Below, piece after piece: positions 26,212 to 35,397 of a stretch of 64,000 nucleotides of DNA (positions within the stretch are counted from its first letter, which is position 1; the number at the start of each line of letters is the position of its first letter). The translations under genes were made by a program, and so were the position numbers. Location: assembly GCA_942492855.1 (NCBI GenBank), contig OW818647.1, forward strand, positions 868,001 through 932,000. The letters run 5' to 3'. The notes below the pieces were generated by a model, which was not told the origin of the DNA, searched no databases, and saw only the letters and a list, made by a program, of their open reading frames with translations. Source of the stretch: G963677485 sp942492855 (GTDB lineage Bacteria; Armatimonadota; HRBIN16).

Positions 26212-28491
26212 TTACTTCGTCGGCTGCACAGTGAAGCGGTCGATGCGAATCGCCTTCACCGCGGCGTTGACCTCCGGTGCGGTGTATATATACACCTTCG
26301 AACCAAGCCGCACACCTGAGATTACCAGATGCTGATACCCAGGCTTCACATCGGCCAACCGCAAGATGACATTGTTATCACTGCCGCCGTTGGGATCATA
26401 CACACCCAGCCTGAGCACCCCGCTCTGCGGGTCGCCCTGAACGCCATCCGCCAGGATCACGCGGTATTCCAGCGACACATCGCACTTAGGCCACTTCACA
26501 TCACCCTGTTCAAATGAATGCTGAACGGCCCACTGGGTATGGGTGTTGGGCATCTGAACCGCGGCACCGTTACTGGCCAAGGCGTCATCCACCACCGAAA
26601 CCCAGTCGCCCTCGTTGAAGAGTTCGAATTTGTCTTCCTGGTAGTCATACCAGTCCACCCCCTGCTTGCCGTTCACACCCATCGCCGTCTCGGCCTTGCG
26701 GAAGTTGTAGACAGGCGGCGGCACGATGTTGCGCAGCAGCACATTGCGGAACTCGGCATTCCACCGGCCGCCCTCCCGCACCCAGTCATTACCGGTTTTG
26801 TTGCTCAGGTCGATGAAGTGGTTAACCGTCTTTTCCCAGTCCACACCCTTTACCTCGTTCTGTTTGCGATGCATCGGCCGCTTGGTGATGATCAGCAGAT
26901 GGTCGATGGCCAGCCGCTGAATCTGCACGCGCTTCAGCAGGGTCGGGTTGTTCTTTACGGCGGCTTCCGCCTGGTCGAAGTTGCTCTTCAAACTGCGCAG
27001 ATCATCGATGCTGTAGTAATCCGGCGAGGTCATGTAGCAGGTCAGCCGGCCCTTGCTGCGCTGTACCGCGGCTTCCATGGTCATCACAGCCTTCAGCATC
27101 GGTTTGCCCGCTGCTCCGTAGTAACCATCAAGGAATTCTTTGATGATCGGCATCTCGGCCTGGTTGGGATTCCACATCAGCTTGGAGAGCAGGTAAGTCT
27201 TCAACGGGGCCATAGCGGCGGTCGCGTTGTAGTTGTCACCCTGTTCAAATATGCCCACCACGTTGTTCTCGGTGAAGGTGCGAAGGTCTGCCCCCAGCGG
27301 GGTGATGTTGGGGTGCGGAATGGTGAAACTGGCGAAGTTCACCACGTAGTTCCATATGTACAGCCGTTTGGCCAGCTTCTGCCAGTCCTTCAGGTCCTTA
27401 TAGAAGCTGGCATTTGATGCAGCTGTGATTGGGCGGCCAAAGTCGTTCTCGATGCTGCACAGCCGCACGATCACGTTGTCTCGCGGTTTAATGTTCTTCG
27501 GTGCGCTGCGAGTATACTGGTAAGCCAGCGTCTCCACCAGGAAATCGGGGTATTGCTTCTCAATCGCCTCAGCCACATCGTTGACCATGCTGATCAGAGC
27601 ACCCGACTGCGAGCCGGTCTGCTTTACTAACGCTTCGCACTTGTCGCACTGGCAGGGACCGATCCAGTCGTTCTGAGTGATAGAGATGATACCCGCTTCG
27701 GGGTTCTTCTTGATCCACCCCAGCGCATTCTTAATCAACTCGGCTTTCATCTCTTCGTTGGTCTGGCACAACTGACTACCCACAGCACTGCGGACTCCGT
27801 TTAACATACCATACCATTCCGGGTGCTTGTTGAAGTAATCCTTCGGTGGCAGTAACTCATACGCGGTGTGGCACCAGCCCAGCAGCGAGTAGTGGCCGCC
27901 CATCTGCTCCGAGATCGTCTGATGGTGGCCGTTCGCTCTGATATGCACCGCGAATGACCCGTTCTTTGTCGCTTGAGTGAAGAACGGCTCGCGGTACATT
28001 AGCTTAGGTGTGTAGCTTTTGTTGAGTGCTGGCAGAGTGATAGTGCTCTTTTTGATGATGCGCGTGGCATCGGGTGCCCAGTAGCGCACACCAAGCTGAG
28101 TTTCCAGCAGCTCCTGCACCGCGTAGATGCTGCCGCGAGGCCGGTCACCGGCTAAAACCAGGTCATTGCCTACGGTGCGCAGCAGGATGCCATCCCGACG
28201 TAGCTTCTGCCAGTCGAAGTTCTTGACCAGTTTGTGCGCATAAGCGGTCTGCCCCACAAAAATGCGGGTGCCGCTTCTGGGAGCCTTATCTGTCACAGGC
28301 AGCTTTGCTCCGCTGATCTGCTGTATCGTCTTCGCCAGCTCCGCGGCGGCATACCGCTCCGGTGCAGTGGCATCTTGCCCCAGCACAATGACGGCTGTGG
28401 GCTTGCCGGACTGGACTATGCTCATTTGCGGTGCGGCTTGAGCCTGCATCCCGGCAATACATAACATGGGAACGAGATGGAATACTTTCAT
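26212..28491 (-). CDS. DUF4838 secreted protein (glycosidase-like), copy 1 of tandem triplet
   Basis: The protein has 759 residues, with signal peptide MKVFHLVPMLCIAGMQAQAA and the same domain order as the two downstream copies. The core keeps SITQNDWIGPCQCDKCEAL, IWNYVVNFASFTIPHPNITPLG and VGIFEQGDNYNATAAM. The C-domain (VYIYTAPEVNAAVKAIRIDRF) is the most divergent of the three. AGGAG lies 7 bases before ATG 28491. It is first in the transcription order, so the promoter must lie in 28492-28700, divergent from tatA. The triplet is probably one operon (gaps of 97 and 78 bases) encoding exported enzymes with related but not identical substrates. Confidence 0.85.
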   Translation of the reverse strand: MKVFHLVPMLCIAGMQAQAAPQMSIVQSGKPTAVIVLGQDATAPERYAAAELAKTIQQISGAKLPVTDKAPRSGTRIFVGQTAYAHKLVKNFDWQKLRRDGILLRTVGNDLVLAGDRPRGSIYAVQELLETQLGVRYWAPDATRIIKKSTITLPALNKSYTPKLMYREPFFTQATKNGSFAVHIRANGHHQTISEQMGGHYSLLGWCHTAYELLPPKDYFNKHPEWYGMLNGVRSAVGSQLCQTNEEMKAELIKNALGWIKKNPEAGIISITQNDWIGPCQCDKCEALVKQTGSQSGALISMVNDVAEAIEKQYPDFLVETLAYQYTRSAPKNIKPRDNVIVRLCSIENDFGRPITAASNASFYKDLKDWQKLAKRLYIWNYVVNFASFTIPHPNITPLGADLRTFTENNVVGIFEQGDNYNATAAMAPLKTYLLSKLMWNPNQAEMPIIKEFLDGYYGAAGKPMLKAVMTMEAAVQRSKGRLTCYMTSPDYYSIDDLRSLKSNFDQAEAAVKNNPTLLKRVQIQRLAIDHLLIITKRPMHRKQNEVKGVDWEKTVNHFIDLSNKTGNDWVREGGRWNAEFRNVLLRNIVPPPVYNFRKAETAMGVNGKQGVDWYDYQEDKFELFNEGDWVSVVDDALASNGAAVQMPNTHTQWAVQHSFEQGDVKWPKCDVSLEYRVILADGVQGDPQSGVLRLGVYDPNGGSDNNVILRLADVKPGYQHLVISGVRLGSKVYIYTAPEVNAAVKAIRIDRFTVQPTK

Positions 28492-28682
28492 TGATCTACT
28501 CCTGTGCGCGCAGTCGGGCTATATTAAGTTAATGATGCCATCCATCGGCAAATATTACAATGATACTATTGCGATAACATATCTGACACGGCAACCAGTC
28601 ATAACCCGCCACCCAATCGGCATCGACATAATGCGACAACCACCGAAGCTCCACTATTGTCCCCGTAAAAATACTTAAGGAG

Positions 28683-28712
28683 TTGTCAGTTAGGCCGGGG
28701 ATGGTGTAAACT
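28683..28712 (+). promoter_or_regulatory. Candidate sigma-70 promoter for tatA-secG
   Basis: TTGTCA (28683-28688) and TAAACT (28707-28712) are separated by 18 bases. They lie 50 bases before the tatA start, in the divergent space with the DUF4838 operon. Confidence 0.5.
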
Positions 28713-28762
28713 ACTATTTGCGTATATCGTCTTAGTGCTACCACAGCAGGAGCGATCCCAAG

Positions 28763-29164
28763 ATGTTTCCGTTTTCAGGCTTAGGAACCCCCGAGATTAT
28801 CAGCCTCATGATATTGGCGTTGGTGATATTTGGCCCCAAAAAACTGCCCGAAGTAGGGCGGTCTGTGGGTAAAGCGATTCGAGAGTTCCGCAAAAACTCT
28901 CAGGATATCGCGGAGTCCTTCAAATTGGATGTGGATTTAGAGTCGACAACCAACAGCCAAAACGAATATGTCTCACAATACGGCAGTTATTACGGCACAA
29001 GCGGGGACACATCCGAATCTGGCGGCGGTGATTTCGCACAGCCAGCCAGCACGGAGCCAGAGACCGAAACAGTGTCCGATCCAGCACCCGATCGAACGAA
29101 TACCTATCGAGCGATCGCCCGCGGGCGAACCTCGAAAGGCAGCTCATCTCGGAGGAGAGTATAA
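28763..29164 (+). CDS. tatA: Sec-independent protein translocase subunit TatA/TatE-type
   Basis: The protein has 133 residues. An N-terminal membrane helix (PEIISLMILALVIF) is followed by the hallmark FGPKKLPEVGRSVGKAIREFRK amphipathic region and then a long acidic, low-complexity tail (about residues 60-133). TatA forms the pore-like assembly that passes folded proteins with twin-arginine signals across the inner membrane. The FGP motif and the neighbouring helix favour TatA over TatB. Length is slightly above the usual 60-110 because of the tail. CAGGAG lies about 10 bases before the ATG. Its stop codon directly abuts the secG start. tatC is not in the window. Confidence 0.88.
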   Translation: MFPFSGLGTPEIISLMILALVIFGPKKLPEVGRSVGKAIREFRKNSQDIAESFKLDVDLESTTNSQNEYVSQYGSYYGTSGDTSESGGGDFAQPASTEPETETVSDPAPDRTNTYRAIARGRTSKGSSSRRRV

Positions 29165-29395
29165 ATGTTTCTTAATGCACTTATTGGGCTACAGGTCATC
29201 ACCGCCGTCTTCTTGATAGTGGTGGTCGCAATGCAGACATCAAAGAATGAAGGCCTGGGCGGAGCGATCAGCGGCCAAACCAGCAGCTCATTCCGCGGGA
29301 AACTCGGCCGTGATGAACAGTTGGGCATGGTCACCAAGTATGTGGCCGTCAGCTTTTTCGTTCTCAGCATCATCGTAGCTGTGATCGCCAAGTAG
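29165..29395 (+). CDS. secG: Preprotein translocase subunit SecG
   Basis: The protein has 76 residues, with two membrane helices (LIGLQVITAVFLIVVVAMQ and VAVSFFVLSIIVAVIA) flanking the conserved cytosolic loop that holds the GLGGAISGQTSSSFRGKLGRD-like motif. SecG is the small helper subunit of the SecYEG channel. It starts at the base following the tatA stop, with GGAGAG inside the tatA end as ribosome site, so the two are translationally linked. Its 3' end and downstream bases are duplicated at 29521-29580. Confidence 0.92.
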   Translation: MFLNALIGLQVITAVFLIVVVAMQTSKNEGLGGAISGQTSSSFRGKLGRDEQLGMVTKYVAVSFFVLSIIVAVIAK

Positions 29396-29580
29396 TTTTC
29401 AGACACCGTATTGTGTTCATTCTTGTAAGTCGTAGGGGCGTCCCTTGTGGGCGCCCTAAACAATTACTATCGATTGAACAACGCTTAGGGCGCCCACAAG
29501 GGACGCCCCTACGACAGTATCTCAGCACCATTGTGGCTGTGATTGCCAAGTGGTTTTCCGACTCCGTATTGTGTTCATTC
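29363..29580. repeat. secG 3'-end duplication bracketing a 31-bp inverted repeat
   Basis: The 60 bases 29363-29422 (the last 33 bases of secG plus 27 beyond) recur at 29521-29580 with about seven differences, one changing the TAG stop to TGG. Between the copies lies a perfect 31-bp inverted repeat, 29429-29459 / 29485-29515, with a 25-base loop. The layout resembles insertion of a small palindromic element together with a target-region duplication. Confidence 0.85.
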
Positions 29581-29582
29581 AC

Positions 29583-29612
29583 ACCACCTGAAGTACATTT
29601 CGGGTGGTTTTC
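29583..29612 (+). terminator. Rho-independent terminator for tatA-secG
   Basis: ACCACC (29583-29588) pairs with GGTGGT (29603-29608), with further pairing inside (GAA with TTC), followed by TTTCGTCATT. It directly follows the second, duplicated secG tail, so it is probably the original secG terminator pushed downstream by the insertion. Confidence 0.7.
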
Positions 29613-29736
29613 GTCATTAGTGCCTGCAACTCGTGCATCGGCCTAAACATCATAGTACAATCTCAGATAGAGCAGACATGCTAATTACCGTCGGTCAACG
29701 ACGCGCGTTCCTATACAGATGGAGGAATTCACAATT

Positions 29737-31002
29737 ATGAAACCGAGCTCGGAAACAATCCGGCGCAACTACGAAGTGGCCAAAGAGGCCTACGCTGGTT
29801 TAGGTGTAGACACCGAAAAGGCCATGGCGATCCTTGATGAGCTTCAAGTATCACTTCACTGCTGGCAGGGCGACGATGTCGGCGGATTTGAAAACCCTGA
29901 GGGCAGCCTCTCCGGCGGTATTCAAGCCACAGGCAACTACCCAGGTAAAGCGTCCACTCCCGCTGAGTTACGCGCAGACATCGAAAAAGTGATGAGCCTG
30001 CTTCCCGGCAAGCAGCGACTGAACATCCACGCTCTTTACATTGACTACCCCGAAAAGGTAGAGCGCGATGTGATGAAACCCGAGCATTTCCAGAGCTGGA
30101 TCGACTGGGCAAAGAAGAACGGCATCGGGCTGGACTTTAACAGCTCCTTCTTCAGCCATCCGAAATCTGAAGACGGCTACACTCTGTCCAGTGCAGATGA
30201 CGAGACCCGCGAATTCTGGGTCAAGCACCTCATCGCAAGCCGCCAGATCGCTGCCGAAATCGGCAAGCAGCTCGGTTCGCCCTGCTGCCACAACATCTGG
30301 ATTCCAGATGGCGAAAAAGATCAGCCAGCAGACCGATGGTCACCCCGTGCCCGCCTGATGGACAGTCTCGACAAAGCCATGGCTGTTGAAGTAGACAAGA
30401 ACCACTGCAAAGACTTCGTGGAAAGCAAGCTGTTCGGTATCGGTGCAGAAAGCTACACCGTGGGCTCACAGGAGTTCTACCTGGCATACGCCATGAGCCG
30501 CGGCGTCGGTCTGACCATGGATATGGGCCACTATCACCCCACCGAGGTTGTGTCCGAGAAAATCTCTGCAGTGCTGACCTACATGGATGAAGTGCTGCTT
30601 CACGTCAGCCGCGGCGTGCGCTGGGACAGCGACCATGTGGTCACCCTGAGTGATGAGCTTCTCGCTCTGTGCCAGGAAGTGGTGCGTGGGGATGCTATGA
30701 AGCGCGTCCACTTCGGTCTGGACTTCTTCGATGCCAGCATCAACCGCATCGCCGCTTGGGTCATCGGCACCCGCGCCATGCAGAAGGCTATGCTGATCGC
30801 TCTACTTGAACCCAGTGACTGCCTGAAGAAGATGGAAGCCGCTGGCGACAAGGCTGGCCGTTTGGCCCTGATGGAAGACCTGAAGAACATGCCCTGGGGC
30901 CTGGTTTGGGACTTCTACTGCGACCAGAACGGTGTTCCCGCAGGCAACGCATGGATGGATGATGTGCGTGCTTACGAGAAGAGCGTGCTAATTAACCGCT
31001 AA
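29737..31002 (+). CDS. rhaA: L-rhamnose isomerase
   Basis: The protein has 421 residues, matching the usual RhaA length of about 419. It converts L-rhamnose to L-rhamnulose, the first step of rhamnose catabolism, using divalent metal ions. Characteristic stretches are SLHCWQGDDVGGFENP near the N-terminus, GLDFNSSFFSHPKSEDGYTLSS and the HNIWIPDGEKDQPADRWSPR substrate/metal region. GHYHPTE carries metal-binding His residues. ATG 29737 is preferred, since GGAGGAATTCACAATT precedes it and the earlier in-frame ATG 29719 lies inside that ribosome site. No rhaB or rhaD is adjacent. A terminator follows at 31025. Confidence 0.95.
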   Translation: MKPSSETIRRNYEVAKEAYAGLGVDTEKAMAILDELQVSLHCWQGDDVGGFENPEGSLSGGIQATGNYPGKASTPAELRADIEKVMSLLPGKQRLNIHALYIDYPEKVERDVMKPEHFQSWIDWAKKNGIGLDFNSSFFSHPKSEDGYTLSSADDETREFWVKHLIASRQIAAEIGKQLGSPCCHNIWIPDGEKDQPADRWSPRARLMDSLDKAMAVEVDKNHCKDFVESKLFGIGAESYTVGSQEFYLAYAMSRGVGLTMDMGHYHPTEVVSEKISAVLTYMDEVLLHVSRGVRWDSDHVVTLSDELLALCQEVVRGDAMKRVHFGLDFFDASINRIAAWVIGTRAMQKAMLIALLEPSDCLKKMEAAGDKAGRLALMEDLKNMPWGLVWDFYCDQNGVPAGNAWMDDVRAYEKSVLINR

Positions 31003-31024
31003 TCAACGTAATATGTATCCTTTA

Positions 31025-31060
31025 CAGACCGGCAATACTGCCGGTCTGTGCCTCTTTTTA
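31025..31060 (+). terminator. Rho-independent terminator after rhaA
   Basis: CAGACCGGCA (31025-31034) pairs perfectly with TGCCGGTCTG (31039-31048), followed by TGCCTCTTTTTA. It separates rhaA from the chemotaxis genes. Confidence 0.85.
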
Positions 31061-31183
31061 TGGACTTCCCGGCTCGTCTTTCGCATATCGCCCTTTGTTA
31101 GGGTATGATTCAATTGTATAGAAGTGTACTTAGGTTTTATGAATATCCCACTACACGGTAAGCCAGGATAGAAAGAACAATCC

Positions 31184-33076
31184 ATGAGAATTCTCGTAGC
31201 TGAAGATACAGCCACGATGCAATGCCTTCTCACCAATGCCCTCACTGAGTGGGGCTATGAGGTGGTTTCTGCCACTGATGGTAAAACAGCCTGGAGCGTC
31301 CTACAAGCACCTAACCCGCCACCAATTGCCATACTGGACTGGATGATGCCGGGGTTAGATGGCGTTGATGTCTGCCGACTGGCTAGACAGCAACTCGCCA
31401 CTCCGCTCTACATTTTATTGCTCACAGGACGCGGCAAGACAGAAGATATCGTGGCAGGCCTGAATGCGGGTGCCGACGACTACGTCACCAAGCCATTTGA
31501 GCTTGAGGAGCTGCACGCACGCGTCAAGTCTGGTGAGCGGTTTATAGGACTGCAGCACGCCCTTCGTGACCACATAAAACGACTGGACGAAAGCCAGCTT
31601 CTGCTTCGCAAGCGTGAGCAACACTACCGCACCCTTGTGGAAGGTGCCCCATACGCCATCGGTTTGTTGGATACATCGGGGCGGATCCTCAGTATGAACA
31701 CCAACGGGCTGCTCGGGATGAAAATGCCGGCTAATGAGGTGCTTGGCACCTCATTCAGTGGTTTATGGGTGCCAGAGACTCAGCCTGCTGCCAGTTACGC
31801 ACTGGCCCATGCGCTCTCCGGTGAACGATCCTCGTTCATGGCCGATCACCAACTACCCGATGGGTCGTTTGCCACTTGGGAAGTGGCCCTCAATCCGCTG
31901 CAAGACGAGCAGACCGGTAGAGTGACCGGGTTAGTGGTAATTGGCGGCGACATCACCCAGCGTAAACGCACAGAAGACGCACTGCGTGAAAGCGAACGAT
32001 GGTTCCACACAATCGGCGATGCCGCCATGGATGGCATCATGGCGTTGAACTCACAAGGTCAAATCATCTACTGTAATAGAGCTGGTGAGCAGATTCTGGG
32101 CGTCGAAACATATGAAGCGTTAGGGGTTGAGGCAGCCTCTCTCCTGTCCGAAGGCCCTGGGAAAGATGAGTTCCTAGCCGTGTTGGGCTCCATCAGCCAC
32201 CCAGATGAAACCACGACGTCATCACACACGATTGAGTCCGAGTTAATGAGGCGTGATGGCGTCATAATCCCTGTTGAGATTCCTCTGAGTGTGGCGAAAA
32301 TGCGTGGCGAATGGCATCTCATCGCCATCATCCGCGATATTACAGAACGACGCAACAGAGAAGAGCAAAACCAGTTGCTGATGAACAGGCTGGCGGCTGC
32401 CAACACCGAGTTACGTGACTTTGCGTTTGTGGTATCCCACGACCTAAAGGCACCACTCCGGGCGATCGGCAGCCTGGCTACTTGGATTGTTCAAGACTAC
32501 GCTGACAAACTTGATGAAGACGGCACGTACCAATTGGACCTGCTGGTTCAGCGGGTGGGGCGTATGGGCAAGCTGATAGACGGCATTTTGGAATACAGCC
32601 GCATCGGACGCCTTTCCGAAAAATTCGAGGAGGTCAACCTCCAATCAATCATAGCTGACATTGTGGATATTCTTACACCTCCGGCGAATATGCAGATCAA
32701 CATCCAACAAAATTTACCCACCATTATCGCCGAGCCAACCCGCATCAGTCAGTTGTTCCAGAACCTCATTGGTAATGCCATTAAGTATAACGACAAACCA
32801 CAGGGTGAGATTACGGTCACCTGTGAAGATCAAGGGCAAAACTGGTTATTTGCGGTCACTGACAACGGTCCAGGAATCGCCGAGAAAGACTTTGACCGCG
32901 TGTTTCAGATTTTCCAAACTTTGAAATCGCATGACGAGGTCGACAGCACAGGCGTTGGATTGACAGTGGTTAAAAAAATCATCGATATCTACCGGGGTGA
33001 AATATGGATCACCAGCAAGCTGGGTGAGTTCACGACCTTCTCGTTTACTTTACCGAAGAACTTGAAGTCAGCCTAA
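31184..33076 (+). CDS. Response-regulator/PAS hybrid sensor histidine kinase
   Basis: The protein has 630 residues and is soluble. Residues 1-120 form a receiver domain (phosphoacceptor Asp52 in AILDWMMPG, conserved Lys in VTKPF). Two PAS domains follow (about 145-265 and 270-390: YRTLVEGAPYAIGLLD; RWFHTIGDAAMDGIMAL), each ending in a PAC-like segment. The kinase core has SHDLKAPLRAI with the phosphorylated His near residue 424, then an ATPase domain (LIGNAIKYND N-box, VTDNGPGIAEKDFDRVF G1 box, STGVGLTVVKKI G2 box). No membrane helix is visible, so it senses a cytoplasmic or receiver-delivered signal. It lies 27 bases upstream of the MCP gene in the same direction and may feed or be fed by the chemotaxis pathway. 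Confidence 0.88.
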   Translation: MRILVAEDTATMQCLLTNALTEWGYEVVSATDGKTAWSVLQAPNPPPIAILDWMMPGLDGVDVCRLARQQLATPLYILLLTGRGKTEDIVAGLNAGADDYVTKPFELEELHARVKSGERFIGLQHALRDHIKRLDESQLLLRKREQHYRTLVEGAPYAIGLLDTSGRILSMNTNGLLGMKMPANEVLGTSFSGLWVPETQPAASYALAHALSGERSSFMADHQLPDGSFATWEVALNPLQDEQTGRVTGLVVIGGDITQRKRTEDALRESERWFHTIGDAAMDGIMALNSQGQIIYCNRAGEQILGVETYEALGVEAASLLSEGPGKDEFLAVLGSISHPDETTTSSHTIESELMRRDGVIIPVEIPLSVAKMRGEWHLIAIIRDITERRNREEQNQLLMNRLAAANTELRDFAFVVSHDLKAPLRAIGSLATWIVQDYADKLDEDGTYQLDLLVQRVGRMGKLIDGILEYSRIGRLSEKFEEVNLQSIIADIVDILTPPANMQINIQQNLPTIIAEPTRISQLFQNLIGNAIKYNDKPQGEITVTCEDQGQNWLFAVTDNGPGIAEKDFDRVFQIFQTLKSHDEVDSTGVGLTVVKKIIDIYRGEIWITSKLGEFTTFSFTLPKNLKSA

Positions 33077-33103
33077 ATCCGATCTATACAGAGGAGTGCA
33101 TTA

Positions 33104-35395
33104 ATGCGACTAAACTCAATCAGCGTGGGCAAAAGGCTCGCGATCGCATTCATCATCATCACCGCCATCACCGCCATCATCGGCTGGCGAGGTGCTTATG
33201 GTATGAGGTTTATCCAGACCCAGGCACGTACTCTGGTTGATGTAGATAATGCGGCTATCCAGCACTGCCTCTCTGTCAACCTTTGGTTGACTGACATCTC
33301 CCGTGTGGAGAGGACACTTATTCAACCCAGTCTGACCAGCACGCAACGCCAACAACAGGTAGATTCGCTGGCTGGTATGTACTCGGGACTGAACAATGAT
33401 ATTAAAGCTTTTGATGATTTGGTTCTCACAGGGCAGATCGAAAAACTGTGGCTAAAATTCGTCACGACTAAAAACGAATGGCTCAGTGTCCACAAGCGCG
33501 TCATCGGCCTCTGCCAGCAAAACAGGCTTCAGGAGGCTGCAGCACTGTCCATGGATGAGGGTCTGGCACTGCATGAGCAGTTAGACGCTGATGCAGATTC
33601 CTTAACAACAGCCGTGGAAGAACGTAGCCGCAGTGCTCTGAGTGATATCGAGACTGTATATGGATCTATGCATCTTTTTGTCATCATTTTAACGGTGTTG
33701 GGATGTCTACTCGCTGCGTGGCTTGGATGGCTCATCACCAATTCAATAACCCGTCCTTTGCAGAAGCTGACCGAAGCCAGCTCACGCCTGGCTGAAGGCG
33801 ATGCCACGACTGTTGTGACGGTTGAGGGCAATGATGAGGTGACTTTACTGGCCGGCTCTGTCAAAGCCGCTCTTGCCAATATCCGAAGCCAGACCGAAGT
33901 CGCGCAGCAAATTGCGAAAGGCGACCTTAGTGTGCAGGTCTCTGCCGCATCCGACCGCGACACACTGGCGCAGTCAATGCAGGCTATGGTAGACACACTC
34001 CGCGGACTGGTTCAGGAATCCACGACACTCACATCAGCGGCTGTGGTGGGGCAGGTACGCGTCCGTGGTAACATCCAGGCATTTCAAGGAGCATACCGCG
34101 ATATCTTAGTAGGCGTAAACAACACGTTGGATGCCATCATCCATGCATTTGATGCCGTGATCGCCATCAGTACAGCTCTGAGCATGAAGGACCTGACAGC
34201 CCGGATGTCCACCAATAACCAGGGCGAATTCCTTGAGCTGGCGCAAGCGCTAAACAAGGCGATGGCAGCACTTGAGTCGGCATTTGGACAAACAGACCAA
34301 GCCGCCGAACGCGTGTTACGTGCTACCAAAATGGTGGCCGCGACCAGTGGAGAAGTTGGCCGGGCCAGCAGTTCTATTGCCCAGACCATCTCGCAGGTCG
34401 CCCAGGGCAGTTCCGAGCAGAGCCGCACTATTACCAGTGCCTCAGCCAGCATGGAGCAGTTGAGCCGTGCGATCGAAGATGTCGCCCGCGGTGCCCAGAG
34501 CCAGGCCAATATCGTGCAAGACACCGTGGTGATCGTCCAGCAGATCAGCGATGACATTAATACGGTGGCCGCCACCGCACAGCAGGCCACGGCCGCGTCG
34601 ATGCAGGTCTCCGATGTCGCCCAGATCGGTGGGATCAGCGTGAAACAGACGGTTGAGGGTATGCTTCACATCAGCGAAACCAGCGGCCGTATGGCGGAAG
34701 CGATCAAGCAGCTAGGGGCCCAGAGCCGCCAGATCGGCATGATCGTGGAAGCGATAGATGACATCGCCGACCAGACCAACCTGCTGGCCTTAAACGCCAC
34801 CATAGAAGCCGCAAGAGCCGGTGAACATGGTAAGGGCTTCGCTGTAGTGGCCGACGAGATACGCAAACTGGCTGAGCGATCCAGCAACGCCACCCGTGAG
34901 ATCGCTGAACTCATCCGCGGAATCCAGGAAGGTACCGATAACGCGGTATCAGCCATGAACGAGAACGGCAAGGATGTGCAAACCGGCGTGGAGCTCGCAC
35001 GTAAAGCAGGCGATTCTTTGAGCGATATCCAGACAGCGGTGAACGGCATTGTCGGTCAGATTAAAGAAATGGCGACTAGTGCCCACAAGATGAATGTGAG
35101 CAGTAATGACGTGGTCCGTGCCGTGGAAAGCCTGAGTGCGGTCTCTGAGGAAAGCAGTGCCGCCACAGAGGAGATGGCCGCGGTCAGTACCGAAGTAAAT
35201 CGCTCTATCGAGCAGGTGGTCACCGTCAGCGAACAGAACGCAGCAGCAGCAGAGGAAGTATCGGCAGCGGCTGAGGAGCAGAGCGCCGCAGCCCAGGAGA
35301 TGGTAGCCGGTGCAGAGGACGCCACCCAAATTGTAGAGAAGCTGCAACAGATGATTGGCGAATTCAAAATCACCAAAACCGGACAGAGCGGTTGA
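33104..35395 (+). CDS. Methyl-accepting chemotaxis protein
   Basis: The protein has 763 residues. There is a membrane helix at about 13-31, a helical periplasmic sensor domain of about 155 residues (four-helix-bundle type) and a second helix at about 191-212 (IILTVLGCLLAAWLGWLI). Then come two or more HAMP-like segments (ITRPLQKLTEASSRLAEGD; QIAKGDLSVQV) and a long signalling domain with the near-invariant tip DQTNLLALNATIEAARAGE and GFAVVADEIRKLAERS. Ala/Glu/Gln-rich methylation helices flank the tip. The C-terminus (FKITKTGQSG) lacks the NWETF-type pentapeptide that tethers CheR/CheB in enterics. GAGGAG precedes the ATG. It shares the operon with cheW, whose ATG is 2 bases after its stop. 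Confidence 0.94.
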   Translation: MRLNSISVGKRLAIAFIIITAITAIIGWRGAYGMRFIQTQARTLVDVDNAAIQHCLSVNLWLTDISRVERTLIQPSLTSTQRQQQVDSLAGMYSGLNNDIKAFDDLVLTGQIEKLWLKFVTTKNEWLSVHKRVIGLCQQNRLQEAAALSMDEGLALHEQLDADADSLTTAVEERSRSALSDIETVYGSMHLFVIILTVLGCLLAAWLGWLITNSITRPLQKLTEASSRLAEGDATTVVTVEGNDEVTLLAGSVKAALANIRSQTEVAQQIAKGDLSVQVSAASDRDTLAQSMQAMVDTLRGLVQESTTLTSAAVVGQVRVRGNIQAFQGAYRDILVGVNNTLDAIIHAFDAVIAISTALSMKDLTARMSTNNQGEFLELAQALNKAMAALESAFGQTDQAAERVLRATKMVAATSGEVGRASSSIAQTISQVAQGSSEQSRTITSASASMEQLSRAIEDVARGAQSQANIVQDTVVIVQQISDDINTVAATAQQATAASMQVSDVAQIGGISVKQTVEGMLHISETSGRMAEAIKQLGAQSRQIGMIVEAIDDIADQTNLLALNATIEAARAGEHGKGFAVVADEIRKLAERSSNATREIAELIRGIQEGTDNAVSAMNENGKDVQTGVELARKAGDSLSDIQTAVNGIVGQIKEMATSAHKMNVSSNDVVRAVESLSAVSEESSAATEEMAAVSTEVNRSIEQVVTVSEQNAAAAEEVSAAAEEQSAAAQEMVAGAEDATQIVEKLQQMIGEFKITKTGQSG

Positions 35396-35397
35396 TA

